Assembly (NCBI GenBank): GCA_903831925.1
Contig: CAIKZV010000599.1
Span: forward strand, 1 to 13,178
Source of the DNA: an uncultured Burkholderiales bacterium
GTDB taxonomy: Bacteria; Pseudomonadota; Gammaproteobacteria; Burkholderiales; Burkholderiaceae_E
Length of the DNA stretch: 13,178 nt
Reading direction: 5' to 3'
Below, piece by piece: positions 7,701 through 13,178 of this stretch. A program made the position numbers and the translations under genes. How positions within the stretch are numbered: the first letter of the stretch is position 1; every line of letters begins with the position of its first letter. The notes beneath the pieces are model-generated. The model made no database searches, was not told the DNA's origin, and saw only the letters and a program-made list of their open reading frames with translations.

Positions 7701-8847
7701 GGTGCGGTCACATCCTGTGCGCTCTCCCAGGGCTGCTCGAAGCCCGGGATGCGCAGGTCGGACACCGAAAACCGGTGAGGCCGAATCGGGGCCGTGAGGC
7801 ACGGCCGGTGGCACCCTCGTCGCGGATCTCACCGCCCGAGCCGGTGGCCGCGCCAGGAAAAGGCGAGATGGCGGTCGGATGATTGTGCGTCTCGACCTTC
7901 AGGACGCTGTGGACCAGCGTCGGCTCCCAGACATAGCGAGCGTTCTGGCCCTTCTGGATCGCAAAAAAGCGCTGCGACAGCCCGCCTTCGATGACCGCAG
8001 CATTGTCGGAATAGGCGACCACCGTGCCCTGCGGATGGGCGGCGTGGGTGGCGCGAATCATGCCGAAGAGCGAGGTGCTTTGCGCCTGGCCGTCGAGGGT
8101 CCAGGTGGCATTGAAGATCTTGTGGCGGCAGTGCTCGGAGTTGGCCTGCGAAAACATCATCAGCTCGACATCGGTCGGATCGCGACCGGCGGCGGTAAAG
8201 GCCTCGAGCAGATAATCGATCTCGTCAGACGACAGGGCCAGCCCCATTGCGGTGTTGGCCTGATCGAGTGCGGCGCGACCCTGGGAACCGACCGGCACGG
8301 TCTGAAGCGGCTTGCCCGGCAGGTCGGCAAAGAGCGCCGCGATCTCGGCAGAGTGTTCGGCCGGCGCGACCACCGATTCGGTCATCCGGTCGTGAAGGAG
8401 GGCAGCCAGCGCATCGCGCTGGGTGGCGGTGAAGTCGTCGCCGGCGGTGCGCACACCGAACAGGCTGGCGAGCAGGCCGCCCAGGCCTTTGCGAAGCGTC
8501 AGAGCATAGGACACGCCCCGCTCGATCCGGCTGACCTGATCGAGCCCGCACAAGCGGGCGATTTCGGTGGCCTTGCTCGACCAGGGACTCACCGTCCCGA
8601 GGCGGGGCATGACCCAGAGCACGGAGGCGCCAGAGGGTTCGGCGGCGACCGCCAGGCCGTCGTCGAGCAGCGCGGCGACCCGCGACTGCGTGTCAGGCGA
8701 CAGCGGCTGCGCCGACAAGACAACATGCAGCCAGGTGGCCTGGACGTCGGCGACAGCCTCGTCGACCGATTGCAGCGCCTGCAACAGGCGGCTTCGGCGG
8801 AATTCGGAGAGGGCAGCGCCGCCCCGCAAAACAAGTGCTTCGGGCAT
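4760..8847 (-). CDS. purL: Phosphoribosylformylglycinamidine synthase (large PurL), interrupted by a one-base frameshift near 7768-7771
   Basis: PurL (FGAM synthase, EC 6.3.5.3) converts FGAR, glutamine and ATP to FGAM in purine synthesis. Repairing one missing T joins two frames into 1362 residues, the normal size of the fused proteobacterial enzyme. Part one (8847 to about 7768, residues 1-360) holds the PurS-like N-terminus, FSQANSEHCRHKIF (232-245) and VETHNHPTAISP (318-329), ending GLTGF. Part two (about 7768 to 4760) resumes at SVSDLRIPGFEQPW and contains GPLGGAAFNNEFGRP, NPILSIHDVGAGGLSNA and a C-terminal class I glutamine amidotransferase with LGVCNGCQM (Cys1196), AHGEGR (His1257) and PHPERVFR (His1317, Glu1319). 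ATG 8847 is the start, because an in-frame TAG lies five codons upstream. No substitutions suggest decay outside the frameshift. As written, the only complete product would be an N-terminal fragment with a short wrong tail. Confidence 0.93.
7763..7777 (-). other. purL: Frameshift site in purL: T4 run in the loop of a 5-bp hairpin
   Basis: On the coding strand the sequence reads CACCG-GTTTT-CGGTG, a perfect 5-bp stem with the T run in its loop. The upstream frame reads Gly-Phe and then leaves the family sequence (Arg-Cys-Pro-Thr-Cys); the -1 frame resumes the conserved Ser-Val-Ser-Asp-Leu-Arg-Ile-Pro-Gly. Five T instead of four restores a continuous family-like protein. The GTG at 7765-7763 could be read as a start for the second part, but it falls inside a conserved motif and has no ribosome binding site. 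Confidence 0.9.
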
Positions 8848-8876
8848 TTGGCGAAGGGGCTAGGAGGAGAAACCGA

Positions 8877-8882
8877 AGTATA
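8877..8882 (-). promoter_or_regulatory. -10-like hexamer upstream of purL
   Basis: TATACT lies on the - strand about 30 bases before the purL ATG, inside the 54-base gap after the oxoprolinase stop. It differs from the sigma70 consensus at one base. No good -35 occurs at 16-19 bases spacing (best three of six), so purL may have its own weak or activator-dependent promoter or may rely on read-through from the upstream gene. No Shine-Dalgarno sequence is visible on this strand. Confidence 0.22.
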
Positions 8883-8901
8883 ACGGGGCCCGCCCTGCTG
8901 C

Positions 8902-11900
8902 TCATTGCGCCCCGAAACCGCCACCTCCTGGCGTTTCGATGACAAAACAGTCGCCGGCGGCGAGTTCGGCGCTGCCGATATGCCCCATCGGCTCGACACG
9001 CCCGTCAGCACGCAAGACGTAGTTATTGGCCACCGCACCGCTGCCGCCACCGGCTGCGCCAAAAGGCGGCACGACCCGGCTGTTGCCAAGCATCGAAGCG
9101 GTCATCGGCTCGAGAAAGCGGATGCTGCGAACGCCTCCGTCGCCGCCATGCCAGCGCCCTGCCCCGCCCGAATGACGGCGGATCGAGTAGCCCTCCAGGC
9201 GCACCGGAAAGCGCAGCTCGAGCACTTCCGGATCGGTCAGGCGCGAATTGGTCATATGGGTCTGGACCACCGCCGTGCCATCAAAGCCGCCAGTAAGACG
9301 GCCCTGCGCATCGAAGCTGCCGCCCGCGCCCGAGCCGCCCGAGATGGTCTCGTAGTACTGGTAGCGCTGGTTGCCGAAGGTGAAATTGCTCATCGTGTTG
9401 GGCCCCGAGGCCATGATGCCGAGCGCGCCATAGAGCGCATTGGTGATCGCCATCGAGGTCTCGACATTGCCAGCAACCACCGCCCCGGGATGACGCGGAT
9501 TGAGCATGCAGCCCGGCGGCACGATGATGTCGAGTGGCGCGAGGCAGCCGGCATTCATCGGAATGTCGTCGTCGACCAGGGTGCGGAACACATAGAGCAC
9601 CGCTGCGGTGGTGACCGCCAGGGGCGCATTGAAATTGTTCGGCTGCTGCGCCGAGGTGCCGGTGAAATCGATGCGGGCGCGTCGCGCGACATGATCGACG
9701 GTGATCGCAACATTGATGACTGCGCCATTGTCGAAGGGAAGCTCGAAGCGACCGTCATGCAGGGCGCCGATCACGCGGCGAACCGATTCAGCGGCATTGT
9801 CCTGCACATGGCGCATATAGGCCTGCACCACCGGCAGGCTGAAATGCTCGACCATGCGCAGCAGCTCTTCGCGCCCCTTCTCGTTGGCCGCGACCTGTGC
9901 CTGCAGATCGGCCATGTTCTGGTCGGGATTGCGCGCCGGATGGACCGCACCGGTGAGCAGCGCCCGAAACTCGCGCTCGCGCAGCACACCGCCCGAAACC
10001 AGCCTGACGTTGGTGAGCAGCACACCCTCGTCATCGATATGACGGCTGTTGGGCGGCATCGACCCGGGGGTGAGACCACCGATGTCGGCATGGTGGCCGC
10101 GCGATCCGACCCAGAACAGCAGCTCGCGCGCGGTCGTGTCGAAGACCGGTGTGATCACGGTGACATCGGGCAGATGTGTGCCACCGCGATAGGGATCGTT
10201 CAGCACGAACACATCGCCCGGGGCGATTGCACCGGCGTTATCGGCAATGACCGCCTGCACGCTCGCCCCCATCGAGCCCAGATGCACCGGCATGTGCGGC
10301 GCGTTGGCAATCAGGGCGCCGCCGGCATCGAAGACCGCGCACGAAAAATCGAGCCGCTCCTTGATGTTCACCGAATGCGCAGTGTTCTGCAGGCGATAGC
10401 CCATCTGCTCGGCAATCGACATGAAGAGATTGCTGAAGATCTCGAGCATCACCGGATCGGCGTCGGTGCCGATTGCATGCAACGACGGCCGCGGCGCCCC
10501 ACGGCTGAGAATCAGGTCGCCGCGCGGGCTCATGGCGGCGCGCCAGCCGAGGTCGACGATGGTGGTCGCGGTGGCATCACTGACGATCGCCGGACCGTCG
10601 ATGACCGCGCCCGGGGACAGCGTCTCGCGATCGAAGAGCGGCGCGTCGCGCCAGGCACCTGCCGAGTAGAGCGCAACGACTGCGCCCGGTGCCGGCATCG
10701 CGATCGCCTTGGATTGCCCGCTTGGTGCGCCGGTGATCAGACCATTTGTTGCGCTGTTTGTAGGGCTGTTTGTCGCGCCACCCGGAGCACCCCGTTGCCC
10801 GACGCCTGCCCTCTGAGCATCGTCTGCCTCCCGCGGCGAAATCGCCTCGACGCTCACCGACTCGATCGCAAGCGGGCGGCCGGTGAGCAGGAAGGCAAAT
10901 CGCTGTCGATAGCCGGCCTCGAAGCGGCTGACCATGTCGTCGATCGCGCCAAGCGGCACCGACACCGAGGTATCGGTGCCCTGGTACTTGATGTGCACGC
11001 GACGCTCGACCCGCAGGCTGGCCGCGGGTTCGCCCTGCGCGATCAGATCATCGCGGGCCTGGCGATCAAGCGTATCGATCTGCTCGATCGCCTCGACAAG
11101 CGTCTGATCGTCGAGGCGCCGTTCGATCGATCGTTCGCGCAGCGCGGCCGGTTCGGCCAGCCCCATGCCATAGGCCGACAGCACACCGGCAAACGGGTGG
11201 GCCATGACGGTCGACATGGCGAGCGCATCGGCGACCGCACAGGCATGCTGGCCGCCGGCGCCACCAAACACTGTCAAGGCATAACGCGTGACGTCATAGC
11301 CGCGCTGCACCGAGATCTTCTTTATCGCATCGGCCATATTCGCGTTGGCGATATCGATAAAGCCCTGGGCGATCTGTTCAGGGCTCAACTCGCGGCCAGT
11401 CGCCTGCGTGATGGTTTGTGCAAGCTGCGCGAAGCGATCTCGCACGACCGTGCGATCGAGCGGCGCATCGCCCTGCGGGCCGAAGACCTTCGGAAAAAAG
11501 TCGGGGTGGATCTTGCCGAGCATCACGTTGGCATCGGTCACGGTGAGCGGACCTCCGCGACGATAGCAGGCGGGCCCGGGATTGGCTCCGGCCGAATCCG
11601 GCCCTACCCGCATCCGGGCGCCGTCGAAATGCAGGATCGAGCCGCCGCCGGCGGCCACCGTATGAATGCTCATCATCGGCGCGCGCAGGCGCACACCGGC
11701 CACCTGCGTATCGAAGACCCGCTCGAATTCGCCTGCAAAGTGCGACACATCGGTTGATGTACCGCCCATGTCGAAGCCGATCACCCGATCAAAGCCGGCC
11801 GCCTGACTGACGCGTGCCATGCCGACGATGCCGCCCGCCGGCCCGGACAGGATCGAATCCTTGCCTTGAAAGGTCTGGGCGTCGGTCAGCCCGCCATTGG

Positions 11901-12693
11901 ACTGCATGAACTGAAGTCGCACGCCCGGCAGACCTTCTGCCACCTGATTGACATAGCGGCGCAGTACCGGCGACAGGTAGGCATCGACCACGGTGGTGTC
12001 AGCGCGCGCCACGAAACGGATCAGCGGCGAGGCACGATGCGAAACCGAGATCTGGGTATAGCCGATGTCACCGGCAATCTCTGCCAGGCGCGCCTCATGC
12101 ATCGGGTAGCGATAGGCGTGCATCAGCACAATCGCCACCGCCCGCAGCCCGCGATCGTAGGCCGACTGCAGCGCCACGCGCGCACCTGCCTCATCGAGCG
12201 GTCTCACCAGGCTGCCATCGGCCGCCATCCGCTCATCGACCTCGATGACCTCCTGATGCAGGAGTTCGGGCAAGACGATGTGACGGGCAAAGAGGCGCGG
12301 TCGAGCCTGGTAGCCAATGCGCGGTGCGTCGGCGAAACCGCGCGTCACCACCAGCAGCAGCGGCTCGCCCTTGCGCTCGAGCAGCGCGTTGGTGGCCACG
12401 GTCGTGCCCATCTTTACTGCTTCGATCTGGTCGGCAGGCATCGGCTGCTCAGGCGCCACGCCGAGCAGGCGCCGAATGCCGGCAATCGCGGCGTCGGCAT
12501 AGTGCTCGGGATTGTCGGACAGCAGCTTGGCGCTGGTCAGCGTGCCATCGGGGCTACGACCGACCACATCGGTGAAGGTGCCGCCACGATCGACCCAGAA
12601 CTGCCAGCGGCGCGGCGCAGGTGGCGTCGGGTTGAGGTTGCGGACCTCAGAAGAAGCGGGCTGCGGGGACGACGCTAGCTGACGGTCAGACAT
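8902..12693 (-). CDS. Fused HyuA-HyuB hydantoinase/5-oxoprolinase (ATP-hydrolysing)
   Basis: The 1263-residue protein joins both subunits of the hydantoinase/oxoprolinase family in one chain, as in eukaryotic-type 5-oxoprolinase (EC 3.5.2.9), which uses ATP to open 5-oxo-L-proline to glutamate. The HyuA half (about 30-735) has ASKHA-type nucleotide motifs: WVDRGGTFTDVV (33-44), MGTTVATNALLERKG (95-109) and IGFDMGGTSTDVS (305-317). The HyuB half starts about 748 (MLEIFSNLFMSIAEQMG) and includes NDPYRGGTHLPD and a Gly-rich GGGGFG end. ATG 12693 is preferred: a GAGAG ribosome binding site lies 9 bases upstream, and the longer start at 12783 would lie upstream of the candidate promoter. It precedes purL by 54 bases and is divergent from a TRAP receptor. 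N-methylhydantoinase or another lactam-hydrolysing activity is the alternative; substrate cannot be fixed from motifs. Confidence 0.88.
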   Translation of the reverse strand: MSDRQLASSPQPASSEVRNLNPTPPAPRRWQFWVDRGGTFTDVVGRSPDGTLTSAKLLSDNPEHYADAAIAGIRRLLGVAPEQPMPADQIEAVKMGTTVATNALLERKGEPLLLVVTRGFADAPRIGYQARPRLFARHIVLPELLHQEVIEVDERMAADGSLVRPLDEAGARVALQSAYDRGLRAVAIVLMHAYRYPMHEARLAEIAGDIGYTQISVSHRASPLIRFVARADTTVVDAYLSPVLRRYVNQVAEGLPGVRLQFMQSNGGLTDAQTFQGKDSILSGPAGGIVGMARVSQAAGFDRVIGFDMGGTSTDVSHFAGEFERVFDTQVAGVRLRAPMMSIHTVAAGGGSILHFDGARMRVGPDSAGANPGPACYRRGGPLTVTDANVMLGKIHPDFFPKVFGPQGDAPLDRTVVRDRFAQLAQTITQATGRELSPEQIAQGFIDIANANMADAIKKISVQRGYDVTRYALTVFGGAGGQHACAVADALAMSTVMAHPFAGVLSAYGMGLAEPAALRERSIERRLDDQTLVEAIEQIDTLDRQARDDLIAQGEPAASLRVERRVHIKYQGTDTSVSVPLGAIDDMVSRFEAGYRQRFAFLLTGRPLAIESVSVEAISPREADDAQRAGVGQRGAPGGATNSPTNSATNGLITGAPSGQSKAIAMPAPGAVVALYSAGAWRDAPLFDRETLSPGAVIDGPAIVSDATATTIVDLGWRAAMSPRGDLILSRGAPRPSLHAIGTDADPVMLEIFSNLFMSIAEQMGYRLQNTAHSVNIKERLDFSCAVFDAGGALIANAPHMPVHLGSMGASVQAVIADNAGAIAPGDVFVLNDPYRGGTHLPDVTVITPVFDTTARELLFWVGSRGHHADIGGLTPGSMPPNSRHIDDEGVLLTNVRLVSGGVLREREFRALLTGAVHPARNPDQNMADLQAQVAANEKGREELLRMVEHFSLPVVQAYMRHVQDNAAESVRRVIGALHDGRFELPFDNGAVINVAITVDHVARRARIDFTGTSAQQPNNFNAPLAVTTAAVLYVFRTLVDDDIPMNAGCLAPLDIIVPPGCMLNPRHPGAVVAGNVETSMAITNALYGALGIMASGPNTMSNFTFGNQRYQYYETISGGSGAGGSFDAQGRLTGGFDGTAVVQTHMTNSRLTDPEVLELRFPVRLEGYSIRRHSGGAGRWHGGDGGVRSIRFLEPMTASMLGNSRVVPPFGAAGGGSGAVANNYVLRADGRVEPMGHIGSAELAAGDCFVIETPGGGGFGAQ
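10741..10776 (-). repeat. Three 12-base tandem units encoding (A/P)TN(S/G)
   Basis: Within the oxoprolinase gene three consecutive 12-base units encode ATNS-PTNS-ATNG (residues 640-651). They fall in a Gly/Ala/Ser/Thr-rich linker (about 620-665) between the main HyuA ATPase region and the last HyuA segment. On the + strand the core reads TGTTTGT, which is AT-richer than the surrounding DNA. The units keep the frame, so copy-number change would alter only linker length. Confidence 0.6.
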
Positions 12694-12702
12694 AAAGAAA
12701 GG

Positions 12703-12707
12703 CTCTC
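12703..12707 (-). promoter_or_regulatory. Ribosome binding site supporting the oxoprolinase start at 12693
   Basis: GAGAG on the - strand ends 9 bases before ATG 12693. It is the only purine-rich Shine-Dalgarno-like stretch in the leader and helps decide between the 12693 and 12783 starts. Confidence 0.45.
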
Positions 12708-12736
12708 GCAACCGGATGGCGAACAGTAGATGGCGC

Positions 12737-12764
12737 ACTGTATCAAGCGAAATATCAGTGACAA
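12737..12764 (-). promoter_or_regulatory. Candidate sigma70 promoter of the oxoprolinase gene
   Basis: TTGTCA (12764-12759; five of six matches to TTGACA), a 16-base spacer, then TACAGT (12742-12737; four of six matches to TATAAT). Transcription would begin near 12730, giving a leader of about 37 bases that contains the GAGAG ribosome binding site. This is the best promoter-like pair seen in the window, but it is unproven. Confidence 0.4.
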
Positions 12765-12774
12765 GCCGCCCTCT

Positions 12775-12789
12775 GACCGGCAATCGGTC
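12775..12789. promoter_or_regulatory. Inverted repeat GACCG-N5-CGGTC between divergent promoters (candidate operator)
   Basis: A perfect 5+5+5 inverted repeat sits between the -35 of the candidate oxoprolinase promoter and the TTGACG element of the candidate TRAP promoter. A dimeric regulator bound here could control both directions. No regulator gene is in the window to match it with, and a 5-bp half-site can occur by chance. Confidence 0.3.
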
Positions 12790-12834
12790 GGGTCGAACCC
12801 TGCCGCAGAGGGGCTCCGCACCACACTATCGCCA

Positions 12835-12864
12835 TTGACGCATTCGCGACATCACGCCTAAGCT
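12835..12864 (+). promoter_or_regulatory. Weak candidate promoter of the TRAP receptor gene
   Basis: TTGACG (12835-12840) matches five of six -35 bases. The best -10 at 18 bases is TAAGCT (12859-12864) with three of six matches, so the pair is weak and could need an activator. It would give a leader of about 25 bases. Confidence 0.25.
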
Positions 12865-12886
12865 TTCCGGTTACCTTCTGATTTAC

Positions 12887-12890
12887 GGAG
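12887..12890 (+). promoter_or_regulatory. Ribosome binding site of the TRAP receptor gene
   Basis: GGAG lies 6 bases before ATG 12897, an ideal spacing. It fixes the start of the gene that runs off the end of the window and is the strongest Shine-Dalgarno sequence in the window. Confidence 0.65.
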
Positions 12891-12896
12891 ATTCGA

Positions 12897-13178
12897 ATGA
12901 AGCTCGTCCCTCTGATTGGCCTCGCCCTGTCGCTGGCGGTGTCCTCCCTGACCGCGACCTCAGTGTTGGCGCAGACCAAATGGGATCTGCCCGCAGCGTA
13001 TGCCGCCGGCAATTTCCACACCGAAAACCTGGTGCAGTTCGCCAATGATGTCGACAAGGCGAGCGGCGGCAAGCTCAAGATCACCGTCCATGCCAATGCC
13101 TCGCTCTTCAAGGCACCCGAGATCAAGCGGGCGGTGCAGTCGGGTCAGGCGCAGCTCGGCGAAGTGCTGCTGGTCAAC
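12897..13178 (+). CDS. TRAP transporter solute-binding protein (DctP family), N-terminal part, 3' end outside window
   Basis: Ninety-four codons are visible and the frame is open to the last base. Residues 1-25 form a Sec signal peptide (MK start, hydrophobic core, VLA before Q26), so the mature protein is periplasmic. The mature start (TKWDLPAAYAAGNFHTENL, 27-45), then FANDVDKASGGKLKITVH and EIKRAVQSGQAQLGEV, follows the DctP pattern in which the receptor delivers a carboxylate to the DctQM membrane permease. Those permease genes would be expected just downstream. The gene is divergent from the fused oxoprolinase, which suggests a related substrate. Some DctP receptors of Bordetella bind pyroglutamate, which would fit, but the ligand-contacting residues are mostly beyond the window. 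ATG 12897 is supported by GGAG six bases upstream. Confidence 0.88.
   Translation, partial: MKLVPLIGLALSLAVSSLTATSVLAQTKWDLPAAYAAGNFHTENLVQFANDVDKASGGKLKITVHANASLFKAPEIKRAVQSGQAQLGEVLLVN

Noticed and set aside
7708..7765. Reading the two purL parts as a natural two-gene PurL arrangement
   Set aside because: The break falls in the middle of a conserved motif of the fused enzyme, not at a domain boundary, and the downstream part has no ribosome binding site; split systems use separate PurS, PurL and PurQ with different boundaries.
6476..7882. A 468-codon open frame on the + strand opposite purL
   Set aside because: Its translation has no family features, while the - strand carries conserved PurL motifs throughout the interval.
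8862..8868. AGGAGGA on the + strand, a textbook Shine-Dalgarno sequence
   Set aside because: No ATG, GTG or TTG follows at usable distance on the + strand with a credible gene, and both flanking genes are on the - strand.
8905..11757. A 950-codon open frame on the + strand opposite the oxoprolinase gene
   Set aside because: It has no recognisable domain, is rich in His, Arg and Asp as expected of an antisense shadow in GC-rich DNA, and lies fully inside a well-supported gene on the other strand.
12694..12783. A longer oxoprolinase start at 12783 adding 30 residues
   Set aside because: The extension would begin upstream of the candidate promoter and has no ribosome binding site; ATG 12693 has GAGAG at good spacing.
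12755..13126. A 123-codon - strand open frame opposite the TRAP receptor start
   Set aside because: It overlaps a gene with signal peptide, ribosome binding site and DctP motifs and has no family features of its own.

Overview
The window looks like a chromosomal piece of a GC-rich proteobacterium. The large fused PurL, the two-domain MnmC, Pol IV and a periplasmic TRAP receptor beside a fused HyuA-HyuB oxoprolinase best fit a betaproteobacterium, probably Burkholderiales; this is inferred from gene content, not from a marker gene. I see no mobile element, phage gene, CRISPR array, rRNA or tRNA. Most of the window is ordinary housekeeping and transport DNA, and I found no clear undescribed multi-gene system.

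Layout: (1) Positions 1-4078, + strand: the 3' part of dinB (DNA polymerase IV), mnmC (tRNA wobble-uridine modification), an AEC-family transporter and a small eight-cysteine YkgJ-type protein, all close together and in one direction. (2) 4131-12693, - strand: read in transcription order, a fused 5-oxoprolinase/hydantoinase (1263 aa), then purL (1362 aa once one frameshift is repaired), then a secreted glycine-zipper protein. The two blocks converge near 4080-4130. (3) 12897-end, + strand: the 5' part of a DctP-type TRAP solute receptor, divergent from the oxoprolinase across a 203-bp intergenic region that holds candidate promoters and a central inverted repeat.

How the genes may work together: the oxoprolinase and the divergent TRAP receptor could form an uptake-and-hydrolysis module for 5-oxoproline (pyroglutamate), feeding glutamate. 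This is inference from gene context and from known pyroglutamate-binding DctP receptors. dinB, mnmC, the transporter and the cysteine protein have no evident shared pathway.

Points most worth a second look: purL is broken by one missing T in a T run inside a small hairpin, with both flanks otherwise intact; the methyltransferase half of MnmC has lost recognisable SAM-binding and catalytic motifs while the FAD oxidase half is intact; a perfect 17-bp palindrome abuts the mnmC start codon. No stretch longer than about 210 bases lacks a gene.
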